Source: an uncultured Tenacibaculum sp.
GTDB lineage: Bacteria > Bacteroidota > Bacteroidia > Flavobacteriales > Flavobacteriaceae
DNA: 64,000 nucleotides
NCBI GenBank assembly: GCA_947498055.1
Contig: CANMJA010000003.1
Coordinates: 1 to 64,000 of the forward strand
Reading direction: 5' to 3'
Made by a program: the position numbers and the translations under genes. Below, in pieces: positions 27,286 to 37,222 of this stretch (its first letter is position 1; every line of letters starts with the position of its first letter). Under the pieces are notes generated by a model that searched no databases, had not been told where the DNA came from, and saw nothing but the letters and a program-made list of their open reading frames with translations.

Positions 27286-28020
27286 TTATATATAATCGTA
27301 TGCTACTTCTGTTAAAAACAATCCTTTTGCGGGTACCGAGGTTCCTGCTTTACTTCTATCTTTACTTTCTATTACTGCTCTAAATTCTTCTATCGTTATT
27401 TTTTGCAAACCAACATTTAGTAAAGTTCCTACAATGGCTCTTACCATATTTCTTAAAAAACGATTTGCAGTGATATAAAAAGTTAATTCATTTCCTTTTA
27501 GCACCCATTTTGCTTGCATTACGTTACAATTAAAAGTGTGTACATTTGTTTTTACTTTCGAAAAACACTCAAAATCTTCGTACTCTAATAATATTTCTGC
27601 AGCTTTGTTCATTAAAGCTACCTCTATATTTTTATAATTTAATTGCCAACTAGATTCTAATGTAAAAGGGTTTCTGCCTATCCAAATTTTATATTCGTAA
27701 CTTCTTTGCATTGCATCAAAACGAGCATGTGCTTCATCGGCTACTAAAATAATTTTATAAATTACAATGTCGTTTGGTAAAATAGAATTTAGCTTATATG
27801 TAAAATTAGCATCTAGTTTTTCGGCAACATCAAAATGTGCATACATTTGAGATGCGTGTACGCCCGTATCTGTACGACCTGCACCTACTACTGCTATTTC
27901 TTTTCGTAAAATAGTGCTTAATGCTACATTTATTTTTTCTTGAACCGTTATTACATCGGGTTGTATTTGCCATCCGAAATAATTTTTACCATTATATGCA
28001 AGTTCTAAAAAATATCTCAA
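27286..28020 (-). CDS. truA: tRNA pseudouridine(38-40) synthase TruA
   Basis: ELAYNGKNYFGWQIQP, GAGRTDTGVHA, RFLRNMVRAIVGTLL. Confidence 0.96.
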   Translation of the reverse strand: MRYFLELAYNGKNYFGWQIQPDVITVQEKINVALSTILRKEIAVVGAGRTDTGVHASQMYAHFDVAEKLDANFTYKLNSILPNDIVIYKIILVADEAHARFDAMQRSYEYKIWIGRNPFTLESSWQLNYKNIEVALMNKAAEILLEYEDFECFSKVKTNVHTFNCNVMQAKWVLKGNELTFYITANRFLRNMVRAIVGTLLNVGLQKITIEEFRAVIESKDRSKAGTSVPAKGLFLTEVAYDYI

Positions 28021-28346
28021 AAAAATCCTTTTTTAAACAGCTAAACTACGCATTTTATTTGGTAAAATAATTGCTTGTAATTTAAAACAAAAGCTAAATT
28101 TTGTTAAAATTATTGCCCTATTTATTTTACTAATTCTAACCTCTCTTTTTGTAAACAGTCTTTAACAAATCTTTTTAAATTCTATTTCTTTGTTTATCAC
28201 TTGAATTCGATTATTCTTATGAATAAAAATTAACTTTTAAATTATTGATTATGCATTCGAATGTAGGCTATAAGGCGGTGTATAAAGATGTGATATTTTA
28301 GTTTTAAAACAACTTATTAGCTATTGAATATAAATAGAATTCATGT

Positions 28347-28880
28347 TTATAAAAACGAAAAACCAACCCCAAGAGAAAGACTATCTAAGTTTCCGTTTTT
28401 AAACCCTAAAATTTTCTTTCTATGAAAATCTAATCTAATAACTCCGTTCCATCGATTACTACTTAAAGACATTAAACCTACACCTACTTTGTAATAATTT
28501 CCATCACTAAATCTAGAAGAAGGTCGCCACATTTTACCGTAACTAGCTTCTACAAAATAAACAGAACTGCTTTTAATATTAAAGTTATATTTTAGGCTAC
28601 CGTAATATGGCATTGCATTTATTGAGTAAGTAAAATGATGATCGTATCCGAAATTAATGCTACTTGCCCAACGTTCATTAAACTGATATCCAAATTCTAA
28701 TCGCATTAAAATAGACTTAGGCACGATAAAAAGTAAATCGTCTTCATCTGCTAGGTTGTAGCTTTGATTAATACCAAATGTTGTGCTTAAAGAACCAATT
28801 ATAAAAGGTGCTCTTTCTTGTACTTGAGCTTTCATACTAATTGAACAAGTAAAGATAATTAATAGAAATAGTTTTTTCAT
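28347..28880 (-). CDS. Hypothetical outer-membrane beta-barrel-like protein
   Basis: Signal peptide, alternating aromatic strands, terminal Phe-Leu. Confidence 0.6.
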   Translation of the reverse strand: MKKLFLLIIFTCSISMKAQVQERAPFIIGSLSTTFGINQSYNLADEDDLLFIVPKSILMRLEFGYQFNERWASSINFGYDHHFTYSINAMPYYGSLKYNFNIKSSSVYFVEASYGKMWRPSSRFSDGNYYKVGVGLMSLSSNRWNGVIRLDFHRKKILGFKNGNLDSLSLGVGFSFL

Positions 28881-28964
28881 TTAGTTGTAGTTTTCTCTTT
28901 ATTAACAACAATCATACCTAATTATTTTAAGTAGCTACTCATTTAAAAATCTTATTTTTGTTGG

Positions 28965-29459
28965 GTGAAAAAAATTTTACTTTTATCGGATACGCATAGT
29001 TATATAGATGCACAAATACTAAAATTTGTTAAACAGGCTGATGAAGTTTGGCATGCTGGTGATATTGGTGATTTAGAGGTTACTGATACTATTAAAAAGT
29101 TGAAACCTTTGCGTGGTGTATATGGTAATATTGATGATGCAATTGCTAGAACAGAATTTCCGTTAGATAATAAGTTTGAAGTAGAAGGTGTTACTGTATG
29201 GATGACACATATTGGTGGTTATCCTGGTAAATACAACCAACGAGTACGTGAAGCTCTTAAAAAAAACACACCTCAATTATATATTTGTGGGCATTCACAT
29301 ATTTTAAAGGTACAGTTTGATAAGACTTTAAATTTGTTACATGTTAATCCTGGTGCTGCCGGCAAACATGGTTTTCATAAAGTGCGTACTATGGTTCGTT
29401 TTGAAGTAGAGAAAGGCAATATAAAAAATATGGAAGTTATTGAACTGGCTAAGCGATAA
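28965..29459 (+). CDS. YfcE/MJ0936-family metallophosphoesterase
   Basis: LLSDTHSYID, HAGDIGD, GNID, CGHSHILKV. Confidence 0.93.
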   Translation: MKKILLLSDTHSYIDAQILKFVKQADEVWHAGDIGDLEVTDTIKKLKPLRGVYGNIDDAIARTEFPLDNKFEVEGVTVWMTHIGGYPGKYNQRVREALKKNTPQLYICGHSHILKVQFDKTLNLLHVNPGAAGKHGFHKVRTMVRFEVEKGNIKNMEVIELAKR

Positions 29460-31248
29460 CCATTTCTCTTTTTTTAATCACAGGAATATTCATCATTACT
29501 TTTGTACCTTCACCTAAAGCTGTTTCTATTAAAAAATGCCCTTTCATCATTTTTATTCTTGCTTTTATATGGTTTAAACCTATGCCTTTTTCATTGTCTA
29601 ATTTATTTTCAAATCCTTTACCATCATCTTTAACGATAATATTTAACTTACTATCTTCTTCTTCCATAATAATATATGCATTTTCTGCATTACTATGTTT
29701 TAAGATATTGTTTACTAATTCTTGAATAATATTGAAAATTTTAATTTCACATTGTTCTGAATAGCGATCTACGTTATGAATGGCAGTATTTATTTTTATA
29801 CTTGAATTAGAGAATTTTTTTGCTAAATCTTTTATGGCATATTCTAAACCGAATTTTAATAGTACTGATGAAATTAAATTATGCGATAAATCTCTTATTT
29901 TTTGTGATGCTTCTACAATAATTTGCTGTGTTTTTTGTAGCTCTAAAGGTACCGCACCTTCAAATTGTTTCTGACTTGCTTGTAAATGTAAATGAGCAGA
30001 AGATAACAATGCACTTACATTATCATGTAAAATTTCAGCTATTTGTTTGCGCTCTGTTTCTTTACCGTCTATAGTAGCATTTAATATTTTTACTTGGGTT
30101 TGCGATTTTAAGCGCTCTAGTTTACGTTGTTGTCGTAACTCATTTTGCGATAGTTTTAAACTTAAATTACGTTGACGAAGTTTGTATAAATTTGCTAAAA
30201 ATAATAAGAGTAAAGATACTACTACGCCTATAATACCAATAATCCAATTTTTACGCTCTAACCTATTTTGTTTTTCATTAGCAGCCTCTTGTACTTTTTT
30301 TACATCATTTTCAGCTTTTATTTGAGTTAATTGTTTCGTTAGTTTTTCTTGTTCTAAACTATCTCTTATTGCATACGATTCTGTAACATATTCATATGCT
30401 GTATAATCTTTTAAATTATATAATGCCCATGCCATATTATCATATAATAACTCTTTATATTTTATAGCGTCTAATGATTTTTCATCTTTTAAAAAATCCA
30501 ATGATTTACCATATAATTCTTTTCCTATTTTGTATTTTTTTCTATGAATGTATATAGTTGCTAAATTAATATACTCAGCAGATAATCCTATCTTATTATT
30601 CAATAACGAATCAATCTCTATAGCTTTTTTTGTATACATCTCGGCACTATTTAAATTACCTTCATTAATACAAAGCATTCCTAAATTAGAATAAGCTTTA
30701 GCTTTAAAACTGGAAATATCATCTGTAAAATTATCGATTTCTATTAACTTCTTATAATAATACTTAGTACTATCATTTTTTTTTAATCTAGAAAAAGTTT
30801 GTGAAGCTCTAAAATAAGTCTCAGCTACTAACAAATCATTAGTTTGTTTATCGCTTGACTCTAAATTAATATTATGGATGAGGTTTAATGATTTTTTAAT
30901 ATACTTTAAAGAAGTCAACTTATTATTAATATTTACCTCTTTTTCTAAAAAAGAAGTTTTGTTTTTACTTTCTTCTAGTAAAATTTTCCCAACCAATAAA
31001 TTTACCCTAATCGTTAATAAAACATCTTCTAAATTAATTTCCGTAAGGGGTAATACTTTTTTTAATGATTCAGCATATTTCCCTTCATTAAAAAGAATGA
31101 AAGCTTTTTCATATATTATTTTATAGTTTTTATCATCTTTAACATTATTAATAACAATACCTAAAGCTGAGTAATTATACTCAGCTTTAGCTTTCAAACA
31201 TAAAAATATAAAAACAAGGAAAACTATATATTTTTTATTTTTATTCAA
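29449..31248 (-). CDS. TPR-containing sensor histidine kinase (HisKA_3/NarX-type)
   Basis: N-terminal TPR repeats, TM, IAEILHDNVSALLSSA H-box, HATPase DDGKGFENKLDNEKGIGLNHIKARI. Confidence 0.93.
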   Translation of the reverse strand: MNKNKKYIVFLVFIFLCLKAKAEYNYSALGIVINNVKDDKNYKIIYEKAFILFNEGKYAESLKKVLPLTEINLEDVLLTIRVNLLVGKILLEESKNKTSFLEKEVNINNKLTSLKYIKKSLNLIHNINLESSDKQTNDLLVAETYFRASQTFSRLKKNDSTKYYYKKLIEIDNFTDDISSFKAKAYSNLGMLCINEGNLNSAEMYTKKAIEIDSLLNNKIGLSAEYINLATIYIHRKKYKIGKELYGKSLDFLKDEKSLDAIKYKELLYDNMAWALYNLKDYTAYEYVTESYAIRDSLEQEKLTKQLTQIKAENDVKKVQEAANEKQNRLERKNWIIGIIGVVVSLLLLFLANLYKLRQRNLSLKLSQNELRQQRKLERLKSQTQVKILNATIDGKETERKQIAEILHDNVSALLSSAHLHLQASQKQFEGAVPLELQKTQQIIVEASQKIRDLSHNLISSVLLKFGLEYAIKDLAKKFSNSSIKINTAIHNVDRYSEQCEIKIFNIIQELVNNILKHSNAENAYIIMEEEDSKLNIIVKDDGKGFENKLDNEKGIGLNHIKARIKMMKGHFLIETALGEGTKVMMNIPVIKKREMVIA

Positions 31249-31252
31249 AACT

Positions 31253-31957
31253 TTAAATTGATTGCTCTACTACTCTTGGTACTCTGTTCTTCTTTACCGA
31301 ATATAATACCAATGATGAATTCTCATTTTTTGAATAGGCATGATATCTAACGTAATTTACAAAATCTATCTTTAATGGTAAACTTGAAGATTTTTTATAT
31401 AACTTCGTAAACGTAGTACCATTAGATACTCCTTCTTTTAAATGCACCTCGTAAATATTATCTTCATCATTATATTCAAAACCTACATTTACACCTTTAC
31501 GCACTTTAAAATCTAACACATATTCATCTGTCCCTAAATGTTCTACACTATATTCTTGTAAAAAATCAGGATTATTTTTTCCTTTTGCCATTACTATATT
31601 TTCATCTTCTATAGTAATAGATCTTCTCTTTTCATTATTTTCAAATAAACCAATTTTTATTTCGTTATTATCTAATTTTAAATTTTCATTTAAAAACTTT
31701 GTTTTTTTCTCTTGGTAAGATCTTTCAGTTTCGTAAGTATAAATATTATTAGAGTTGGTAGTTACATCTTTCGCTATTTCGCTAGAAATACCATCTACTA
31801 AATCATAATCTATAGAGTATCTTCCTTGTGCATCTCTGCTTATTTTGTACGATTTAATTAAAGCTTTATTCTCGTTTTCAATTACATTGTCTTCACTAGT
31901 ACAAGACGATAGTACTATACTGCATATTATTAAGAATGGAAAGTATTTTTTAATCAT
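31253..31957 (-). CDS. Hypothetical lipoprotein encoded between RR and HK
   Basis: Lipobox IVLSSC; 4-bp gap to the HK gene. Confidence 0.65.
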   Translation of the reverse strand: MIKKYFPFLIICSIVLSSCTSEDNVIENENKALIKSYKISRDAQGRYSIDYDLVDGISSEIAKDVTTNSNNIYTYETERSYQEKKTKFLNENLKLDNNEIKIGLFENNEKRRSITIEDENIVMAKGKNNPDFLQEYSVEHLGTDEYVLDFKVRKGVNVGFEYNDEDNIYEVHLKEGVSNGTTFTKLYKKSSSLPLKIDFVNYVRYHAYSKNENSSLVLYSVKKNRVPRVVEQSI

Positions 31958-32141
31958 GGGTGTAAATTTAAATATGTTAATATTCTCTTTAAGTGAGGCG
32001 AGGTATTAACGGGGGAATTTTGTGAAGTTAATTATTTTTAAAAATGAAGAGGGTTTGACAAAAATACTGAATATAGTTCGTTGCGGGGGGGGAACATATA
32101 TAAGGACGGGGAACCTCTATATAAAATTGAAGGGAGGTTGA

Positions 32142-32801
32142 TTAAACTATATTATTTTTAACGGCGTAAATTGCCAAACCGACTACATTTTTTACTTTAA
32201 TTTTTTTATATAAATTTCTTCTGTGTGTTTCTATTGTTTTTACTGTTAAATCTAATTTCTTTGCTATTTGAGAAGTGCTATATTCTTTTGTTATTAACTT
32301 TAACACTGCTATTTCTCTATCTGTTAAAGGCTCTACAACCGCACTACTTTTTATAGCTTCTTCTGTTTTCGAATCTTCTAATAAGAAATCGAACAAACTA
32401 CTTTTAATGTCTTTACTATAATACTTTTCTCCTCGATGCACCGCTTTTATTGCTGGTATAATATCTTCTCCCGCTACCCCTTTTTCTATAAATCCTCTTG
32501 CTCCTAAAGACATCATTTCTTGCACTATTTTTGGGTCGCTTAAACCAGAGAGTATAATTGTTTTTTGTTTTACTTTTCTGTTTTTAAATATCTTTAAAAC
32601 ATCTATACCATCTAACTCGGGCATGTTAATATCGAGTATTAAAACATCTGCTTTATTCTTTTTAAACCATTCTATAACTTCTTTACCTGTTAAAGAATGC
32701 CCAACTAGATCAATTGCATCTTCCGTATTAATTAAAGCTGAAAGTCCGTCTATTAAAATTTTATGGTCATCAGCTATGTGAACTTTGATTTTCTCTATCA
32801 T
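32142..32801 (-). CDS. LuxR/NarL-family response regulator
   Basis: REC domain (ADDHKILIDGL, VLILDINMPELDG) and HTH_LuxR LTDREIAVLKLITKEYSTSQIAKKLDLTVKTIETHRRNLYKK. Confidence 0.95.
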   Translation of the reverse strand: MIEKIKVHIADDHKILIDGLSALINTEDAIDLVGHSLTGKEVIEWFKKNKADVLILDINMPELDGIDVLKIFKNRKVKQKTIILSGLSDPKIVQEMMSLGARGFIEKGVAGEDIIPAIKAVHRGEKYYSKDIKSSLFDFLLEDSKTEEAIKSSAVVEPLTDREIAVLKLITKEYSTSQIAKKLDLTVKTIETHRRNLYKKIKVKNVVGLAIYAVKNNIV

Positions 32802-32852
32802 TATTACATGTACAAATTTATGAGGTTACTTCGTTTCTACCAAATTACAAAC

Positions 32853-32932
32853 ACCCTGAAAACATACTCAGGGTTTACCCTGAACGTCTAAGGGTAAACC
32901 CTTAGAAAGTCTCTCAGGGTAAACCCTGAGAG
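32853..32932. promoter_or_regulatory. Cluster of three inverted repeats with GGGTNNACCC core upstream of the response regulator
   Basis: TCAGGGTTTACCCTGA (32868-32883), CTAAGGGTAAACCCTTAG (32888-32905), CTCTCAGGGTAAACCCTGAGAG (32911-32932), plus a half-site ACCCTGA at 32853. Confidence 0.8.
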
Positions 32933-32975
32933 GAAGCTTATAACTACTTCAAAAATAAACATTTACAGGACATAA

Positions 32976-33004
32976 AAAAACCGAGAAAATTTCTCGGTTT
33001 TTGT
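32976..33004 (-). terminator. Intrinsic terminator
   Basis: AAACCGAGAAA/TTTCTCGGTTT stem with flanking A and T runs. Confidence 0.85.
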
Positions 33005-33031
33005 CGCACTAAATATACTAAGATGTTAGGC

Positions 33032-33463
33032 TTATCGTAATCTATCAACAGATTTTACAAGATCTTCGTCCTTTTTAATGGCTTTGTTTGCTAAAACAAG
33101 CAAAACAATGGAAATAATAGGAAAGAACATCCCAATACCTTTCTCAGAAACGGCAGTTTCTCCAGATAACGTTTGTGATACATATACCAACACTCCTAAT
33201 AAAAAAAGGTTTGTCAAAATATTAAGTCGGCCCAAAACAAACTGTAATTTTCTATTACTATATAAGAATATAGTGATTACAGATAATATTGCCGAAAGAA
33301 AGAATGCTGAAGGAATTGTTTTTAATAATAATGTGGCAGAAGAAAACAAATCTACCGAAAAAACAGTTGCCTTAACAGAACTCCATAAACTACATACAAA
33401 GGTAAGTCCACCAGAAATAATTCCGACTATTAATAAATATATAGACTGTATTCTTTGTATCAT
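33032..33463 (-). CDS. DUF4293 family membrane protein
   Basis: MIQRIQSIYLLIVGIISGGLTF; about 4 TM. Confidence 0.85.
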   Translation of the reverse strand: MIQRIQSIYLLIVGIISGGLTFVCSLWSSVKATVFSVDLFSSATLLLKTIPSAFFLSAILSVITIFLYSNRKLQFVLGRLNILTNLFLLGVLVYVSQTLSGETAVSEKGIGMFFPIISIVLLVLANKAIKKDEDLVKSVDRLR

Positions 33464-33662
33464 GTTTTTTTATTGGACAGCAAATTTACTATTTCTTTTT
33501 TTAAAAAGAAACTTTGCTAATCAAAATATTTATCTATATTTGCTACGCGGATAACCTCTCAACATTTAATATCACTATTAATTAGGATATTAAAACATTC
33601 AAAAAAAACCTAAACAAGAATTCCCTTTTTCTCAAAACACTTTATAAATTAAAAATATACTA

Positions 33663-35423
33663 ATGTTCGAAATCTCGGATTTAAAAGCTAAAAAATTAGT
33701 TGAACTACAAGATACTGCAAAGAGTATTGGTTTAAAGAAGATAAGTCAATTAAAAAAATTAGATCTTATCTACAAGATATTGGATGCGCAAGCTGAAAAC
33801 AACAAAGAACAAGTGGCAACGAAAGCTAAAAAAGCTACTGTTGCTAAATCAGAAGTTGCTAAAGAACCTACTAAGCAGAAGGTAGAAGCTCCTAAAAGTA
33901 CTGAAGAGAAAACAGACAAACCTAAGAGAAGACGAATTAGTAAATCGGCAGAATCAAATAAACCTACCGAGGCTAATGTAGAAAAGAAAGAGTCTGAAAA
34001 AGCAGTTACTGAAACAAAACAAACTAGAGAAGTTGCTACACCTCCTCCTACAAGAGAGAATAAGCCTACAGAATCTAGAGAAAATAATTCTTCTCAAACA
34101 AGAGAAAAAAATAGTTCTCAAAACAGGCCTCAAAGAAGTAATTCTTCTGAGCAAAGAGATACTAACAAAAGAACGCACCAACAAAATAACAGAAACCAAC
34201 AGCGTAACCAACAAAACAGAAATAACAATAATAATAACGGAAAAAACAACAAAAACCAATCTAACAAACATAGAAGTGGTAACCGTTATCGTGATCCTGA
34301 TTTTGAATTTGATGGTATTATAGAAAGCGAAGGTGTATTAGAAATGATGCCAGATGGTTATGGTTTTTTACGTTCTTCTGACTATAATTATTTATCGTCT
34401 CCAGACGATATTTACGTATCGCAATCGCAAATAAAACTTTTTGGTTTAAAAACAGGAGATACTGTTTTAGGTAATGTACGTCCGCCAAAAGAAGGTGAAA
34501 AGTATTTTCCTTTAATTCGTGTTTCTAAAATTAATGGTTTAAATCCTAATATTGTTAGAGACCGTGTTTCTTTTGAGCATTTAACGCCATTATTTGCTGA
34601 AGAAAAATTTAATTTAGCAGAAAAAGGAAGCTCTCTTTCTACACGAATTATCGATATTTTTTCTCCTATTGGAAAAGGACAACGTGGTATGATTGTAGCA
34701 CAACCTAAAACTGGTAAAACCATGTTATTAAAGGATGTTGCTAATGCTATTGCAGCAAATCATCCTGAGGTATATCAAATTGTTTTACTTATTGACGAGC
34801 GTCCTGAAGAAGTTACCGACATGAAGCGTAATGTTCGTGGTGAGGTAGTTGCTTCTACTTTTGATGAACCTGCAGATAAGCATGTTCGTGTTGCAAATAT
34901 TGTTTTAGAAAAAGCAAAACGTTTGGTAGAATGTGGACACGATGTGGTTATTTTATTAGATTCTATAACTCGTTTAGCACGTGCATACAATACTGTTGCA
35001 CCTGCTTCTGGTAAAATACTTTCAGGTGGTATAGATGCAAATGCTTTACATAAACCAAAGCGTTTCTTTGGTGCAGCTCGTAACATAGAAAATGGTGGTT
35101 CTTTAACTATTATTGCTACAGCACTTACCGAAACTGGTTCTAAAATGGATGAAGTGATTTTTGAAGAGTTTAAAGGTACTGGTAACATGGAATTACAGTT
35201 AGACAGAAATATTTCTAATCGTAGAATTTATCCTGCTATCGATTTAATTAAATCGAGCACACGTAGAGACGATTTATTATTAGATGCTAAAACTGTACAA
35301 CGCATGTGGGTATTACGTAAATACTTAGCAGATATGAACCCTATAGAAGCTATGACATTTATTAATGAGCGTATAAAATTCTCGAAAAATAATGACGAGT
35401 TTTTAATTTCAATGAACGGTTAA
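33663..35423 (+). CDS. rho: Transcription termination factor Rho with long disordered N/Q-rich N-terminal insertion
   Basis: Rho N-domain ([22 protein letters not shown]), [13 protein letters not shown] Walker [16 protein letters not shown]. Confidence 0.97.
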   Translation: MFEISDLKAKKLVELQDTAKSIGLKKISQLKKLDLIYKILDAQAENNKEQVATKAKKATVAKSEVAKEPTKQKVEAPKSTEEKTDKPKRRRISKSAESNKPTEANVEKKESEKAVTETKQTREVATPPPTRENKPTESRENNSSQTREKNSSQNRPQRSNSSEQRDTNKRTHQQNNRNQQRNQQNRNNNNNNGKNNKNQSNKHRSGNRYRDPDFEFDGIIESEGVLEMMPDGYGFLRSSDYNYLSSPDDIYVSQSQIKLFGLKTGDTVLGNVRPPKEGEKYFPLIRVSKINGLNPNIVRDRVSFEHLTPLFAEEKFNLAEKGSSLSTRIIDIFSPIGKGQRGMIVAQPKTGKTMLLKDVANAIAANHPEVYQIVLLIDERPEEVTDMKRNVRGEVVASTFDEPADKHVRVANIVLEKAKRLVECGHDVVILLDSITRLARAYNTVAPASGKILSGGIDANALHKPKRFFGAARNIENGGSLTIIATALTETGSKMDEVIFEEFKGTGNMELQLDRNISNRRIYPAIDLIKSSTRRDDLLLDAKTVQRMWVLRKYLADMNPIEAMTFINERIKFSKNNDEFLISMNG

Positions 35424-35442
35424 ATTTTCATATATATTTTAG

Positions 35443-35474
35443 AAGGGACTATCTTTTTAGGTAGTCCCTTTTTT
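35443..35474 (+). terminator. Intrinsic terminator of rho
   Basis: AAGGGACTA...TAGTCCCTT followed by T-run. Confidence 0.85.
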
Positions 35475-35709
35475 ATTACAAGAAACTTTTATAAGTTACT
35501 ATCTTATTTTCAAAACAAAATTTAGAAAATAATAGAATTATTTCTTCCTTTAGATTAGCAAACAGAGAATATATTGCTAAAAAAACAAATATTTTTTTAA
35601 CGCTTACGAAAATGAATTTTGTAGTACGAAATAAAAAAACTACTATTAATTTTGTTATCAATCTAAACTCGATTTATAAACATTTAATAATGATTTAAAA
35701 AACTAAAAT

Positions 35710-35748
35710 GCCACATCGAGTGATTTTTCGAACTAAATGGTATCGAAA
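35710..35748. repeat. Degenerate dispersed repeat, copy B
   Basis: 29/39 identical to 14235-14273. Confidence 0.4.
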
Positions 35749-35845
35749 TATTATCACAATTTAAAGCTTGATCTTATTCCTAATAACAATCGAAATTAGA
35801 CTGCTAACAAACGACTTATTTATATCAATTACATAATTAAACAAT

Positions 35846-36229
35846 ATGCTATATCCTGAAATAATATTCGAATTTATTATTGTTATAATAGTCATTTATA
35901 TAAGCAAGTCAGTTACTATTTTAAAAAAAGATAAACAGATTAGAAAGTTTATACTAAAAATGACTTTACTGCTTTTGATTACAGGTTTTAGCTGGATTTG
36001 GTTTGTTCCTAGACACGTTGGTGAAAATGGAGAATCTTCTGTTTGTACATTTAGATTTCAGGTTTTTCTTTATGACACACACGACTATTCGGGATATGGA
36101 AATATGTCTGATTTATTTTTTAACCCAATTCCGAATAAATATGGAAGAATGGTTTTTTATAAAAAAATAGGTGGCTATCAAGAGTATTTTAAGTTGAAAT
36201 CACTTGAATATAAAATGGAAAAACCATGA
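35846..36229 (+). CDS. Small hypothetical membrane protein
   Basis: 127-aa ORF with two N-terminal hydrophobic segments. Confidence 0.5.
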   Translation: MLYPEIIFEFIIVIIVIYISKSVTILKKDKQIRKFILKMTLLLLITGFSWIWFVPRHVGENGESSVCTFRFQVFLYDTHDYSGYGNMSDLFFNPIPNKYGRMVFYKKIGGYQEYFKLKSLEYKMEKP

Positions 36230-36268
36230 CACATTGCAAAATAGGAATGCAAATTTTAAAAATAGGTA

Positions 36269-36588
36269 ATGAAATTATTTAAATCTCTTCTTTTTTACAG
36301 TGTTCTTTTATAATTACACATAATAGTGTTTATGCACAAACAACTACTGTTACTCCAAATACAATAAAATTAACCAGCCATGGTTTAAGTGTTAAAAATG
36401 TTTTTGTTTCTAGCAACAAAAAGATAATTTCTAAACCTACTTTTAAATATGGACAACAAATGTCTATTCATTTTCAAGAAATAAAAGGTTATGACACTAA
36501 AAAACCTTTGTTTTTAGAACTAAAAATATCTGATAAAAACAAGAATGTACAATTAGAAGTGTTTTATAAGTTCTTTATTATTAATTAG
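36269..36588 (+). pseudogene. Small secreted protein with frameshifted signal peptide (T6 tract)
   Basis: ATG 36269 gives MKLFKSLLFYSVLL*; the other frame encodes ...CSFIITHNSVYAQTTTVTPNTIKLTSHGLSVKNVF...FYKFFIIN*. Adding one T at 36291-36296 restores MKLFKSLLFLQCSFIITHNSVYAQTTTV... Confidence 0.55.
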
Positions 36589-36635
36589 AGAGAGATGTCA
36601 TTTTCCTGATTCTGTTTTAGATAAGTAAGTTTTTT

Positions 36636-37184
36636 TTAGTTTGGTGAAATTACAGTATGTAAAGCTATATCAAATTCATTTATATCTTCTATTATAGTAA
36701 TTGGTGCAAAAAAATTAAGTCCAACCGAAATTACTTCTTTTTTACATGCACTTAAAAAGCGATCATAAAAACCTTTACCATACCCTACTCTATAATTTAA
36801 TTCGTCAGATATTAATAAGGGAACAAAAACCAAATCTATTTCTTTTACAGGCATTTCTTTAGCTTTTACAGGTTCTGGAATTCCGTATTTATTTATCTGT
36901 AATTCTGTATTTTCTTCCAATAAGAAATGCTGCAATGTTGCTGTAGAAAAATCACTTTTACTAATAATTATATTCTTCTCTTTTTTTCTTAAAAACGCAA
37001 TTATAGGATACGTATCTATCTCTTTTTGGTGTTTAATTGGTAAAAAAATGTGGATGTTTTTAACCTTAGAAAAATCAAATGCAAAAACTTGTTTATAGAT
37101 ATTCTCTTGTCGTTTTTTTATTTCTTCTATTGTTAGTTTTTTTCTTTTCTCTTTATAAAGTTTTCGAAGTTCTTTCTTATACAT
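36636..37184 (-). CDS. 5-formyltetrahydrofolate cyclo-ligase
   Basis: KKELRKLYKEKR..., VFVPLLISDELNYRVGYGKGFYDRFL. Confidence 0.93.
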   Translation of the reverse strand: MYKKELRKLYKEKRKKLTIEEIKKRQENIYKQVFAFDFSKVKNIHIFLPIKHQKEIDTYPIIAFLRKKEKNIIISKSDFSTATLQHFLLEENTELQINKYGIPEPVKAKEMPVKEIDLVFVPLLISDELNYRVGYGKGFYDRFLSACKKEVISVGLNFFAPITIIEDINEFDIALHTVISPN

Positions 37185-37222
37185 AAAACAAATATATTTT
37201 AAAAAGAATGTTTAGGCTACAT

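Noticed and set aside
33078-33554. 158-aa plus-strand ORF opposite DUF4293
   Set aside because: Shadow of the minus-strand DUF4293 gene, which has clear TM and family features.
33954-35188. Antisense/alternate-frame ORFs over rho (33954-34271, 34033-34323, 34412-34723, 34775-35188)
   Set aside because: Low-complexity or antisense shadows of the rho coding sequence.
35476-35661. 61-aa minus ORF between rho and the 35846 gene
   Set aside because: AT-rich, phenylalanine/lysine-biased translation with no recognisable motif; likely random.
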